This document shows positions 56,597 to 64,000 of a stretch of DNA of 64,000 nucleotides, one piece after another. Location of the stretch: assembly GCF_013155335.1 (NCBI RefSeq), contig NZ_JABJQZ010000001.1, positions 1,594,835-1,658,834 of the forward strand, written 5' to 3'. The notes under the pieces were generated by a model. That model did no database searches, was not told the DNA's origin, and saw only the letters and a program-made list of their open reading frames with translations. The position numbers and the translations under genes are program-made. Positions within the stretch are counted from its first letter, which is position 1. Every line of letters begins with the position of its first letter. The stretch comes from Nocardioides sp. zg-1230 (GTDB taxonomy: Bacteria; Actinomycetota; Actinomycetes; Propionibacteriales; Nocardioidaceae).

Positions 56597-57016
56597 ATGA
56601 CTGTCGACATCACAGCAGCCGATGTTCCCGCCAGGGACGAACTGGTGAGCCTGTACGACGCCGTCGGGTGGGCGACGTACGCGAGCGACCCGGAGACCCT
56701 GCACCGCGCGATGCGGGGCTCCAGCCGCGTGGCTGTGGCTCGTCGGGACGGGCAGCTCCTCGGTCTCGCCCGCGTCATCAGTGACGGCGCCACGATCGCC
56801 TATCTCCAAGACGTCGTGGTCCGTCCCGCCGAGCAGCGTCGCGGTCTGGGGAAGCGGCTCGTCGAGGAGGCTTTCGCCCCGTTCGAGTCCGTCCGGCAGA
56901 AGGTGCTGCTCACCGACGACGAACCGGGCCAGCGGGCGTTCTACGAGGCCCTCGGCTTCGCGGAGACGCGTGACTTCGACGACGGCTCCCTGCGCGCGTT
57001 CGTGAAGTTCGGCTGA
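56597..57016 (+). CDS. GNAT family N-acetyltransferase
   Basis: 139-aa single-domain acetyltransferase. The acetyl-CoA-binding motif A is YLQDVVVRPAEQRRGLGKRL (R/Q-x-x-G-x-G/A form), followed by KVLLTDDEPGQRAFYEALGF, the usual motif B. The N-terminal substrate part reads VDITAADVPARDELVSLYDA. Acceptor substrate unknown. It follows the carotenoid oxygenase after 110 bp on the same strand. The ATG start at 56597 precedes MTVDITAAD. Confidence 0.88.
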   Translation: MTVDITAADVPARDELVSLYDAVGWATYASDPETLHRAMRGSSRVAVARRDGQLLGLARVISDGATIAYLQDVVVRPAEQRRGLGKRLVEEAFAPFESVRQKVLLTDDEPGQRAFYEALGFAETRDFDDGSLRAFVKFG

Positions 57017-57018
57017 CA

Positions 57019-57040
57019 CTCAGGCGGCGTTAAGACGCAG
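57019..57040 (+). repeat. Dispersed 22-nt motif, copy 2
   Basis: CTCAGG then CGGCG-TTA-AG-A-CGC, one mismatch to the core. It lies in the gap between the convergent GNAT and hydrolase genes, so it is not a promoter there. Confidence 0.4.
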
Positions 57041-57111
57041 TTCGACCCGTTCCGAATGACGATCCGGCTAGGGCGACAAGCGCCCTCGTCGGCCGGGCAG
57101 CGCGACCGACC

Positions 57112-57894
57112 TCAACTGGTGCTGTCGAGGATCAGTCGGGTCGCCTCATGCGGTGCGTCCCACTGTGGAAAGTGGCCACACCGCTCGAACCAGTGCAGCA
57201 CCGCGTCCGGAAACAGTTCCGTCGCACGTGCGGCCTGCCTCGGCACGGTCACCAGGTCACGACGACCCCAACCGATCGTGACCCGGCCGGGCACAGTGCC
57301 GGCCGGCGCACCCTGCTGCTTGGGCCCCTTGGTCAGGGCGTCCAAGGCCGCGCCAGTCGACGGGGACTCAGCCAGCCCGCGCACATCCGGCAGCACGATC
57401 TCGCGCGAGAGTGCCCAGGGCCGCGCCGACAACTGCGCCAACAGCAGCGTCCTTCCCACGGGGTTGCCCAGCAGTGCTGGCAGCGTGCCTCGAAGCGCCC
57501 GGACCAGAGCGATCGATGGCCGAAGCGTGGCCCCGAAGACGGCGAGCTCGCGGTCGCTCCAGAAACCACCCGGGTCCAACGCCACGGTGTCGCCGCCGAC
57601 GCCTCGCCGTGCGAGCTCAAGCACCATTCGACCACCCATCGACTGGCCGACCGTCGACACCCCGTCCAGACCCTGTTCGCGAACGAATTCTGCGACGGAG
57701 TCGGTCAGGGTGGCGATCGAGACCTCGCCGGTCAAAGGAGGCGACTCGCCGAAACCCGGCAGGTCGACGGCGATGACCTCACGGCTCTCGGCCAGCTCGT
57801 CGATGATCGGGGACCAGGATCGCCATCCAGCGCCCAGACCGTGCACGAGCAACAACGGCCTGCCGCTTCCGCGGCGCGCATGGTTCAACGTCAT
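57112..57894 (-). CDS. Alpha/beta hydrolase
   Basis: 260-aa soluble hydrolase. The oxyanion-hole region is LLLVHGLGAGWRSW, the nucleophile elbow is VGQSMGGRMVLEL (GxSxG), and the late catalytic His lies in FERCGHFPQWDAP; IGWGRRDLVTVP provides the Asp region. The substrate is not predictable. ATG 57894 (MTLNHARRGSGRP) is preferred to the upstream start at 57972, which adds a Cys-rich stretch without similarity to known N-termini. Confidence 0.87.
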   Translation of the reverse strand: MTLNHARRGSGRPLLLVHGLGAGWRSWSPIIDELAESREVIAVDLPGFGESPPLTGEVSIATLTDSVAEFVREQGLDGVSTVGQSMGGRMVLELARRGVGGDTVALDPGGFWSDRELAVFGATLRPSIALVRALRGTLPALLGNPVGRTLLLAQLSARPWALSREIVLPDVRGLAESPSTGAALDALTKGPKQQGAPAGTVPGRVTIGWGRRDLVTVPRQAARATELFPDAVLHWFERCGHFPQWDAPHEATRLILDSTS

Positions 57895-58075
57895 TTCTTG
57901 AACGCTAGCCCACGCGGAAATCTGTGCATCGCCTCCGCAAGCCGATCCGCAACGCGAGACACTGATCCACACACTCCACCGCTGCTAGATCCGGACGTTT
58001 GAATGCGACCGGCGCTGAGCGCCCTGACTTGCCGGTCCATGCAGACCGGGCTGCGTCGGCTGTTTGGCCCGCGCG

Positions 58076-58097
58076 GACAAGCGGCGGTTTGACGCAC
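58076..58097 (+). repeat. Dispersed 22-nt motif, copy 3
   Basis: GACAAG then CGGCG-GTT-TG-A-CGC-AC, a full match, 71 bp before the secreted hypothetical gene. Confidence 0.5.
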
Positions 58098-58168
58098 CTT
58101 CAATGCGCAGGGCGAGTCACTAGCTTTGTTTGGCGTACTGCGCGTGGGGTGTCGTGTTTTCATGAGAC

Positions 58169-58711
58169 GTGAGCATCAACGCAAGGTCTCTGTCCGCGTG
58201 GGCGCTAGTCGTAAGCAGCTTGCTGCTCGCAGCGCCAGCACACGCGGACGTGACAAAGTCGGTTGATCCGCAGGACTCGGTGGACGGAGCCGATATTCGT
58301 GCCGTCCGTATTGACCAGCGCCATGGAGGCAGGCACGACGGAAAGGTGTCACTGCAAGTCCAGATCAATGGGCTTTCGCGAGAGACGACAGTGCGCTGGG
58401 TTCTCGGTAGCACCGTGAAGTTCACCGCGTGGCGGACTCGTAGCGGGAAGACGCGCTTGGAGGCTCGGCACCTGTTCGAGGGCGAACCCAAGTTCTGGTG
58501 CCCACAGGCAATCGTGAAGTGGAGTTCAACAGCCGCAACGCTCCATTACGACCGTCGTTGCGACGCAACGGTGGGAACGGCCGATCCGTCGACCTACTAC
58601 GCAGGGAACATGAAGGTCGCGGCCTACACGTTCTTGCCTGATGGTTATGAGTACTACGACGCAGCTCGAGCTCCCAAGCTCACCAGATGGACGGGACCGA
58701 CGGGCGAATAG
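58169..58711 (+). CDS. Hypothetical secreted protein
   Basis: 180-aa protein with a clear Sec signal peptide (SAWALVVSSLLLAAPAHADV, cleavage about residue 27 after AHA). The mature part is polar and probably beta-rich (GRHDGKVSLQVQINGLSRET, TVKFTAWRTRSGKTRLEA), with two Cys (FWCPQ and DRRCDA) that could form a disulfide. I recognise no family. The GTG start lacks a clear ribosome-binding site. GC content is visibly lower than in the neighbouring genes, and the gene is followed within 20 bp by a poly-G tract; it may have been acquired by transfer. Confidence 0.65.
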   Translation: MSINARSLSAWALVVSSLLLAAPAHADVTKSVDPQDSVDGADIRAVRIDQRHGGRHDGKVSLQVQINGLSRETTVRWVLGSTVKFTAWRTRSGKTRLEARHLFEGEPKFWCPQAIVKWSSTAATLHYDRRCDATVGTADPSTYYAGNMKVAAYTFLPDGYEYYDAARAPKLTRWTGPTGE

Positions 58712-58727
58712 CGAGCCGCACACCGAT

Positions 58728-58861
<134 letters not shown>

Positions 58862-58867
58862 GCGAGC

Positions 58868-58889
58868 GCAACGCGGCGAAGTGACGCGC
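58868..58889 (+). repeat. Dispersed 22-nt motif, copy 4
   Basis: GCAACG then CGGCG-AAG-TG-A-CGC-GC, a full core match, 84 bp before the GAF-ANTAR gene and just after the poly-C tract. Confidence 0.45.
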
Positions 58890-58972
58890 GCTCGTGGCGG
58901 TAGCCGTGCTTCCTCACGATTGCTCGAACAATGGGCACACCCACGTGCTGCGTGTCAGCCCATACTGACCCA

Positions 58973-59665
58973 GTGAGTGAAGCGAATCAGCGGATGAGTG
59001 AGTTCGGGCAACTGGCCAGAGCATTGCGGTCGGCGCCCGATGAGGACGCGCGTCTGGGGCTTGCCGTGGGCGCGGCCGTGAGCCTGGTCGCCAGGTGCGA
59101 CCACGCCGGTATCACCATCAACGAGAAGGGCGGCCTGCTCACGCGGGTAAGCACTGACGACTTCGTTCGCCGCGCCAACGAGCTGCAGCACGAGCTGGGC
59201 GAAGGCCCGTGCCTGAGCGTCCGCAAGGACCAGGACACCATGATCGTCGTCGACCTCGCGACCGAAGAGCGGTGGCCGGAGTGGGCGCCCAGGGTCCACC
59301 ACGAGTTCGGCGCCACCTCGATGATGTCGCTGCTCGTCTTTGCAGATGACCACTCCTACGGCGCACTGAGCCTCTACGCCGTGGGTGGCCACCGGTTCGA
59401 CGTCGACGACGTCGCCGTCGCCCAGGCCCTGGCCGGGCACCTGGCCATCTCGATGTCTGCCGAACGAGAGATCGATCAGCTCGGGATGGCGATCATCAGC
59501 CGTCTGGTCATCGGCCGGGCCGAGGGGATCCTGATGGAGCGACTTGACGTCAATGCCGATCAGGCATTCGACTACCTGCGGCGGATCTCCAGCCAGACCA
59601 ACCAGAAGCTGGTGGCTGTCGCGAGCGACATCGCCCGCACCCGCGCGCTCCCCACCATCGACTGA
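58973..59665 (+). CDS. GAF and ANTAR domain protein (probable RNA-binding antiterminator)
   Basis: 230-aa regulator: an N-terminal GAF sensor domain (about residues 25-165; SLVARCDHAGITINEKGGLL, ELQHELGEGPCLSVRKDQDT, ATSMMSLLVFADDHSYGALS) and a C-terminal ANTAR three-helix domain (about 170-225; SRLVIGRAEGILMERLDVNA, DQAFDYLRRISSQTNQKLVA). ANTAR proteins bind paired hairpins in mRNA to prevent termination. Signal and targets are unknown. GTG 58973 is used; ATG 58994 is an alternative. No partner histidine kinase or operon mate is adjacent. Confidence 0.88.
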   Translation: MSEANQRMSEFGQLARALRSAPDEDARLGLAVGAAVSLVARCDHAGITINEKGGLLTRVSTDDFVRRANELQHELGEGPCLSVRKDQDTMIVVDLATEERWPEWAPRVHHEFGATSMMSLLVFADDHSYGALSLYAVGGHRFDVDDVAVAQALAGHLAISMSAEREIDQLGMAIISRLVIGRAEGILMERLDVNADQAFDYLRRISSQTNQKLVAVASDIARTRALPTID

Positions 59666-60080
59666 ACCTGGGGCCTGCACCCGAAAGGGGACCGGGTACC
59701 CACTTTTCTTGACCACCCGGCCCTGGCCGTACGACAACCATGACTGCAGAACGACTTGGATCCTCTGTACCCATTGCCGAGCGGCGGATCCGCCGGCGGG
59801 CGGGTCGTCACCGAGCTGCAGCCGACTGGTGTTCTCACCTGTCACCCGCTCTCAAAGAGCCGGATGTCCCGACAAGCGGCGCAATGTCGCGCCCCGGACG
59901 GTACGCGGCGCAATGTCGCGCCCCGGACGGTACGCGGCGCAATGTCGCGCCCCGGACGGTACGCGGCGCAATGTCGCGCGAGATGCGACATGTCGGTGCG
60001 TCCCAGCGTGACCGGCTTCGTTTCACGCTGCACAAGGCCACGCGCGGTGATGAGTTGCACAACGCTGACCAACGGTGCAG
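59666..60080. other. Gene-free stretch with a tandem repeat array
   Basis: 415 bases between the GAF-ANTAR gene and the convergent secreted-protein gene. No frame here has convincing protein character. Apart from the 29-bp array at 59876-59979, I see no RNA gene or clear promoter. Confidence 0.6.
59876..59979 (+). repeat. 29-bp tandem repeat array (3.6 copies)
   Basis: The unit begins GCGGCGCAATGTCGCG and ends CCCCGGACGGTAC; copies start at 59876, 59905, 59934 and 59963, the last truncated after 17 bases. Full copies are identical. The unit carries the core of the dispersed motif (CGGCG-CAA-TG-T-CGC), and GACAAG precedes the first copy, as at other motif sites. The same unit forms the array at 63874. 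Confidence 0.9.
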
Positions 60081-60506
60081 CTACTTCGTGAACGTCCTGC
60101 TCGGGGAATAGTCGGTCTCTGCCGAACCGGTGGAGAGGCGGACGGCGCGTGCGCGGGTTCGGTACTTGTGCGTTCCAGCCAGCAGCGGCCAGCCTTCGGC
60201 GCACATGTTCCATGGCCTCGTAGAGACGCGAACCTCGATGACCCGGCAGCAGCCCGCGTCGACGAATCGGTCCCCCTTCTTCACCTGCAGGCAGACCGTG
60301 TTGGTGAACCTGCTCGGGAGCGCGTCGGGGTCGCACGTCAGCGTCCCCTCGATGCCGGCGTCGGGGTCCGTCGGGGTGACGCGGCGAGGCTCGAACGCCC
60401 TCACCTCGCACCGAGCTATCCCGGCCTGCGCCGGTGCTGGGGCAACCAGCAGCAACCCAGCGATGAAGGACAGGAGAACCGGTCCAGTCAGCAGTCTCAT
60501 GAGCAT
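60081..60506 (-). CDS. Hypothetical secreted protein
   Basis: 141-aa protein with a signal peptide (LLTGPVLLSFIAGLLLVAPA, cleavage about residue 28 after AQA). The mature part has six or more Cys (IARCEVRAFEPRRV, GTLTCDPDALPSRF, NTVCLQVKKGDRFVDAGCCR, MCAEGW), suggesting disulfide-stabilised extracellular structure. No family recognised. ATG 60506 is used; a second Met follows two residues later. It lies alone between the repeat array and the next minus-strand gene. Confidence 0.65.
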   Translation of the reverse strand: MLMRLLTGPVLLSFIAGLLLVAPAPAQAGIARCEVRAFEPRRVTPTDPDAGIEGTLTCDPDALPSRFTNTVCLQVKKGDRFVDAGCCRVIEVRVSTRPWNMCAEGWPLLAGTHKYRTRARAVRLSTGSAETDYSPSRTFTK

Positions 60507-60731
60507 GTGCGTCCCCTCCCGAGCATCGGGCCCACCAGGGAGCCGTCTCTGCGAGTGTCGCGCCGTGGTCGCCGCTGGTCAACGAGCCTGGGCTATGAAG
60601 CGGCCGGACGGGGGCCGACGGTCGGGCGCCTGTGGCAGGTCGCCGGTTTCGGCGATCTGCCGCGCCAGGTTGACGAGCTTGATGATTGCCGCGAGTGAGC
60701 ACTCACCTCCGCCGACAGGCATCCGGGAGCC

Positions 60732-60753
60732 GTCAGGCGGCGGAATGTGGCAC
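60732..60753 (+). repeat. Dispersed 22-nt motif, copy 5 (degenerate)
   Basis: GTCAGG then CGGCG-GAA-TG-T-GGC-AC, one mismatch to the core, between two minus-strand genes. Confidence 0.35.
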
Positions 60754-60784
60754 CACGTTTCCACGGATGCAGGACGAAACGGCG

Positions 60785-61423
60785 TCAGTTGTCAGGGCCA
60801 CGCTGCAGCCCGAGGGTCGCCAAGAGGTCCTCGTGGAGCTCCATCCACACGACGTGGCAGGAGTCGATGCCAACACCGTCAACCCACTCGCGTCGCCCGG
60901 CCCAGGCGCGGGCAGTGGCGGTGTCATAGCGCTTGGAGTAACCCTCGAAACGCGACAGCTGTCCGGTCAGTTCCTCCTCCAGTGGAACCAGCCGTCGACC
61001 GATGGACTGCAACGTCCTCAGCACCCGTTCGTCCCAGCGGAAGTCGGTGTGGTCGTTTGCCACCATGGCGTTGCCTCCCAAAGGGCGCAGCTGCCACTTC
61101 GTGACGGCGTTCTGGAACTGGGAGTTGAGGGGCACGAATTCGCGATGCACCGCAGCCACGGTGAGAAGCCCGGCGGCATTGAGCTCGGCCGCTGTCCGGT
61201 CCTCGTTCTGGCGTCGTCCCTGATCGGTCAGGGACCATCCTGTCGTTCCGCCGAACTCGGATCGTGTGACCCAACCGGATGCCCGGAAGTCCTCGAGGGT
61301 TATTTCTACCGTCTCGCGGTCGAGTTGGAACCTTCGTGCGACGCGGCCCGTGTCGGCGAAACCAAGGATCCGCACTGCGTGCAGCGTCAGCGTTGCTGGG
61401 TCGGAGACGTGCGGCACCGGCAC
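60785..61423 (-). CDS. Hypothetical protein with winged-helix-like N-terminus
   Basis: 212-aa soluble protein. The first about 65 residues look like a winged helix-turn-helix (LTLHAVRILGFADTGRVARR, DRETVEITLEDFRASGWVTR, then GWSLTDQGRR). The rest is helical with several Trp and a C-terminal segment ARAWAGRREWVDGVGIDSCH and VWMELHEDLLATLGL. It may be a DNA-binding regulator, but I do not recognise the family. It starts at ATG 61423; nothing obvious is co-transcribed. Confidence 0.65.
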   Translation of the reverse strand: MPVPHVSDPATLTLHAVRILGFADTGRVARRFQLDRETVEITLEDFRASGWVTRSEFGGTTGWSLTDQGRRQNEDRTAAELNAAGLLTVAAVHREFVPLNSQFQNAVTKWQLRPLGGNAMVANDHTDFRWDERVLRTLQSIGRRLVPLEEELTGQLSRFEGYSKRYDTATARAWAGRREWVDGVGIDSCHVVWMELHEDLLATLGLQRGPDN

Positions 61424-61725
61424 ATCCTGACACTGACATCAAGGCCGATGGTGCCCACAGCCCTCTGCGCCAGTACACGGTAAGCACCGCTCAAGTGGGC
61501 GGCGCCTTCGCCGCGCAGCGACGACCACTCATGGGCAGCCGGACAACGCATGCCCCGCCGTCCCCGACAAGCGGCGGAATGGGTCACCCTGACGACCGTG
61601 CGGAAGGCGACAGATCCGGGGCCTTGGGTTCCGCACACTTCGTGTCGAGAAGTTCGATTCGGCTCCGTCCCCGGTGTGAGACCACCCACCGCGGGCACTC
61701 AGCCCGCACACGAGAGGAGCCCACC
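61424..61725. other. Gene-free stretch
   Basis: About 300 bases between divergent genes. It contains one degenerate copy of the dispersed motif (61566-61587); no tRNA, terminator or convincing promoter is seen. Several frames are open but have no protein-like composition. Confidence 0.5.
61566..61587 (+). repeat. Dispersed 22-nt motif, copy 6 (degenerate)
   Basis: GACAAG then CGGCG-GAA-TG-G-GTC-AC, two mismatches to the core. Confidence 0.35.
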
Positions 61726-62340
61726 GTGGCCCGTGTCATCGCCTCATCCATCGTCTCCCTTGACGGGTTCTCCGAGGGCCCACGGGGTGTGATGGACCTG
61801 CCCATGGACGCCGCGTTCGACGCCTACAACCTCGAGCGGATCATGTCAGCTGACACCGTCCTGCTCGGCGCGACGTCGTACGGCTTCTTCGGCGCCTACT
61901 GGCCCGATGTGCAGCATCAACCCCCGGCGCCCGCTGACGCCAACCCCTTCCTCGCGCAGGCGCTCAGCGACGACTGCAGGGGCATCAGCCGGCGCTACGA
62001 CGAGGTCGATGTCCTTGTCGTCTCCGACAACCTGCTCCTCGAGCAGGACTCAGCGTGGCGCACGCGCACGACCGTCGTGCCCCGCAGCAGCATCGCCCAT
62101 GTCCTCGCCGAGCGGGAGGGTGAGTGCGTGATCTTCGGTAGCCGTTCGATGGTCAACGGGCTGCTCAGGCTCGGGCTCGTCGACGAGCTCCACCTCATGA
62201 TCGGCGCGCGGTGGCTCGGCGGCGGCAAGCGCTACCTCGAGACACCGACGGACCTGAAGCTGGCCGGGGTGCGTCGTTTCGACGGCTCCAGCAACGTAGT
62301 GCTCGTCTATCAACCCTCTCCCGTCGCCGAAAGAGCATGA
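61726..62340 (+). CDS. Dihydrofolate reductase family protein (RibD C-terminal-like)
   Basis: 204-aa reductase of the RibD C-terminal/DHFR-like superfamily common in actinobacteria. Segments: ARVIASSIVSLDGFSEGPRG, MSADTVLLGATSYGFFGAYW, CVIFGSRSMVNGLLRLGLVD, ELHLMIGARWLGGGKRYLET. It probably binds NADPH; the substrate is unknown and it is unlikely to be the essential DHFR. GTG 61726 is preceded by GAGAGGAG. It converges with the Lrp gene (17-bp gap). Confidence 0.85.
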   Translation: MARVIASSIVSLDGFSEGPRGVMDLPMDAAFDAYNLERIMSADTVLLGATSYGFFGAYWPDVQHQPPAPADANPFLAQALSDDCRGISRRYDEVDVLVVSDNLLLEQDSAWRTRTTVVPRSSIAHVLAEREGECVIFGSRSMVNGLLRLGLVDELHLMIGARWLGGGKRYLETPTDLKLAGVRRFDGSSNVVLVYQPSPVAERA

Positions 62341-62357
62341 GAGCAGGACCCGTCTTG

Positions 62358-62783
62358 CTAAACCGTGAGGGAGTTGAACAACAGGCTGGTCTGGGTGTCG
62401 CGGACGCCGGGCAAGGCGCGGATACGTTCGAGGACGACATCGAACTCCGACAGGCTGCGGCATCGCAGCTGGACCACCAGGTCCCACGCGCCAGTAGTCG
62501 AGTGGAGGCGTTCGACTTCGGGGTAGCCACGGATCTCTCGCACCACGCTCTGACCCTGGTTCGGAGCGGTGACCACGGTGGTGACCCCTCGCACGACATC
62601 ACGGTCCACGTCGTTGCTCAGGCGAAGCGTGAAACCCTCGATGACCCCGGAGTGCACGAGCCGGTCAATGCGTGCAGTCACGGTGGAGCGGTTGACGCCC
62701 AGTTCTCTGGACAGCACAGCCACCGGGGTTCGGCTGTTGGCACGCAGGACAGCGATGAGGCGATGGTCCAGGTCGTCCAACAC
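62358..62783 (-). CDS. Lrp/AsnC family transcriptional regulator
   Basis: 141-aa regulator with an N-terminal helix-turn-helix (LDDLDHRLIAVLRANSRTPV, LSRELGVNRSTVTARIDRLV) and a C-terminal RAM ligand domain (GVTTVVTAPNQGQSVVREIR, HSTTGAWDLVVQLRCRSLSE, TQTSLLFNSL). GTG 62783. It is divergent from the arginase-like gene with a perfect 18-bp palindrome in between, so amino-acid-responsive control of that gene (arginine or ornithine) and of itself is likely, by analogy with other Lrp-arginase pairs. Confidence 0.9.
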   Translation of the reverse strand: MLDDLDHRLIAVLRANSRTPVAVLSRELGVNRSTVTARIDRLVHSGVIEGFTLRLSNDVDRDVVRGVTTVVTAPNQGQSVVREIRGYPEVERLHSTTGAWDLVVQLRCRSLSEFDVVLERIRALPGVRDTQTSLLFNSLTV

Positions 62784-62826
62784 GCAATCAGCCTACGCGT
62801 GCCGCCCAGAATGCCGCGCGAGCGCG

Positions 62827-62844
62827 CACAACGTCGACGTTGTG
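62827..62844. promoter_or_regulatory. Perfect 18-bp palindrome, probable Lrp operator
   Basis: CACAACGTCGACGTTGTG is fully self-complementary and lies between the divergent lrp-like (start 62783) and arginase-like (start 62920) genes. Confidence 0.65.
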
Positions 62845-62919
62845 GCCGTTGCGTCCCCACATCGCGCACTCCTACCGTCGTGGACGTCTATCAAGCCCCC
62901 GCCCTTCCCAGGAGACCCG

Positions 62920-63813
62920 ATGTGTGCCCCGGCCGCCACCCCGTCCACCCGTCCCTCCGCCGAAACGGGCGCGCACGCCCGCGGACCTGCCCGGTGCACA
63001 GCCCTCACCCACTTCGCGGGCCGGGCCGGTGACCACAACGACCTCGCCATGATCGGCTCCCGCGAGCTGGCGGACGCGCTGTCGACGCGGCTCGGCATCA
63101 AGGCCACCACCGTCGGCACCCCCAAACCCGCGCTGTCGGTCGGATGGAAGGAAGAACTGGACGCCGCCACCCCCACCCTCAAGGCCATGGCCGCCGAACT
63201 CGACCGGGTATTCAACGCCGGGCTCATCCCCCTCACCGCCTCCAGCAGGTGCGCAGTCGCGCTCGCCACCCTCCCCGTCGTCACCGCACACCGCCCCGAC
63301 GCCGTCATCGTCTGGTTCGACGCCCACGCCGACCTCAACACCCCCGACACCACCAGCACCGGCTACTTGGGCGGCCTCGCCCTCAGCGGACCCCTCGGCC
63401 TGTGGAACTCCGGCCTCGGCAGCGGCCTGCGCACCGAGAACGTCATCCTCGTCGGAGCCCGCGACCTCGACCCCCCCGAGCAGGAACTCATCGACGCCGG
63501 AACCATCACGCTCGCCCAGGTCGGCCCCTCAATCGCCGACGACCTCCGCACGGCCCTCAACGGACGCCCCGTCTACGTACACATCGACTGCGACGTCCTC
63601 GACCCGGGCACCGTCCCCACCGACTACCTCGTGCCCAACGGCCTGAGCCTTGACGACCTCCACGCCGCCGCCGCGGTACTCGCCGAGTCCGAGGTCGTCG
63701 GACTCGAGGTAGGCGAGCTCGAAAGCACCGACAACGACACAACCCCGCCCAGACACGTCAACGCCCTGCTCGACGCCCTCGCACCGCTACTGCACACCAC
63801 CGGTCCCGCCTGA
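62920..63813 (+). CDS. Arginase/agmatinase family protein
   Basis: 297-aa ureohydrolase-fold protein. Metal-site motifs are VWFDAHADLNTPDT (DAHxD) and VHIDCDVLDPG (DxDxxDP); a late VVGLEVGELES supplies a Glu in the expected area. The first motif, usually GGDHS or GGDCS, is replaced by TASSRCAVAL, so one metal ligand appears missing and activity is uncertain. It may hydrolyse arginine, agmatine or another guanidino compound. ATG 62920 has AGGAG 6 bases upstream. Divergent Lrp/AsnC regulator. Confidence 0.82.
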   Translation: MCAPAATPSTRPSAETGAHARGPARCTALTHFAGRAGDHNDLAMIGSRELADALSTRLGIKATTVGTPKPALSVGWKEELDAATPTLKAMAAELDRVFNAGLIPLTASSRCAVALATLPVVTAHRPDAVIVWFDAHADLNTPDTTSTGYLGGLALSGPLGLWNSGLGSGLRTENVILVGARDLDPPEQELIDAGTITLAQVGPSIADDLRTALNGRPVYVHIDCDVLDPGTVPTDYLVPNGLSLDDLHAAAAVLAESEVVGLEVGELESTDNDTTPPRHVNALLDALAPLLHTTGPA

Positions 63814-63873
63814 TCAACGTCCCCAGAACCACTCGCACATCGCCATGGCCGGATACTTGAGGTGCGCCGACAG

Positions 63874-64000
63874 GCGGCGCAATGTCGCGCCCCGGACGGT
63901 ACGCGGCGCAATGTCGCGCCCCGGACGGTACGCGGCGCAATGTCGCGCCCCGGACGGTACGCGGCGCAATGTCGCGCCCCGGACGGTACGCGGCGCAATG
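63874..64000 (+). repeat. 29-bp tandem repeat array, second locus, running off the window
   Basis: Copies start at 63874, 63903, 63932 and 63961, then a partial copy at 63990. The unit is identical to that of the array at 59876, in the same orientation, and GACAGG-type sequence precedes it. The total copy number is unknown because the window ends inside the array. Confidence 0.9.

Noticed and set aside
59876..59979. CRISPR array
   Set aside because: The 29-bp units are directly adjacent with no spacers and no cas genes are nearby; it is a plain tandem repeat.

Overview
The window looks like the chromosome of a high-GC Gram-positive aerobe, most probably an actinobacterium of the Nocardioides type. 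The evidence is GC-rich codon use with many GTG starts, a HadA/HadB dehydratase pair beside murB, and the order tRNA-Trp - secE - nusG - rplK - rplA - rplJ - rplL. The call is made from gene content and order only; no similarity search was run.

Layout. 1-14 kb holds housekeeping and catabolic genes: a divergent pair around homogentisate 1,2-dioxygenase, glucose-6-phosphate dehydrogenase with a GH15 trehalase/glucoamylase-like enzyme, a two-gene ABC exporter, an Old Yellow Enzyme, a pirin, 3-methyladenine glycosylase I, a methyltransferase and an amidase. 14-24 kb is the translation and transcription cluster: three tRNAs, L33, HadA/HadB, MurB, an adenosine-deaminase-like protein, SecE, NusG, L11, L1, L10 and L7/L12, interrupted by a lipoprotein and a DnaB-like ATPase.

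24-49 kb is the most interesting part: a choline / glycine betaine catabolic island directly behind rplL, where rpoB would commonly be expected. It encodes two uptake systems (ProV-ProW-ProX and a BCCT carrier), choline oxidation (BetA, BetB) and a corrinoid-dependent demethylation module. That module has a non-pyrrolysine MttB-family methyltransferase, a corrinoid protein, a methylcorrinoid:tetrahydrofolate methyltransferase, a RACo-type reductive activator and a DUF1638 protein. One-carbon disposal is covered by an MTHFR-like reductase, formate-THF ligase and PurU. A dimethylglycine dehydrogenase with its own ETF pair completes the route. My reading is choline -> betaine aldehyde -> glycine betaine -> dimethylglycine (methyl to cobalamin, then THF) -> sarcosine/glycine, with methyl carbon leaving as formate. 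Such corrinoid systems are best known from anaerobes. Two IclR regulators are present, and a repeated inverted motif (GTTGCG-N5-CGCAAC) before at least five transcription units suggests one regulon.

49-55 kb encodes a large secreted nuclease, an RTX-like C-terminal segment cut off from it by one in-frame TGA, and a secreted 5'-nucleotidase. 55-64 kb is different in character: mostly single genes in mixed orientation (carotenoid oxygenase, GNAT, hydrolase, secreted proteins, GAF-ANTAR, reductase, Lrp/AsnC, arginase-like). A dispersed motif of about 22 nt, always in the same orientation, separates many of them, and two arrays of a 29-bp tandem repeat carry the same core. Two long poly-G/poly-C tracts (about 54.87-55.03 kb and 58.73-58.86 kb) look like sequencing or assembly artefacts, so linkage across them should not be trusted.
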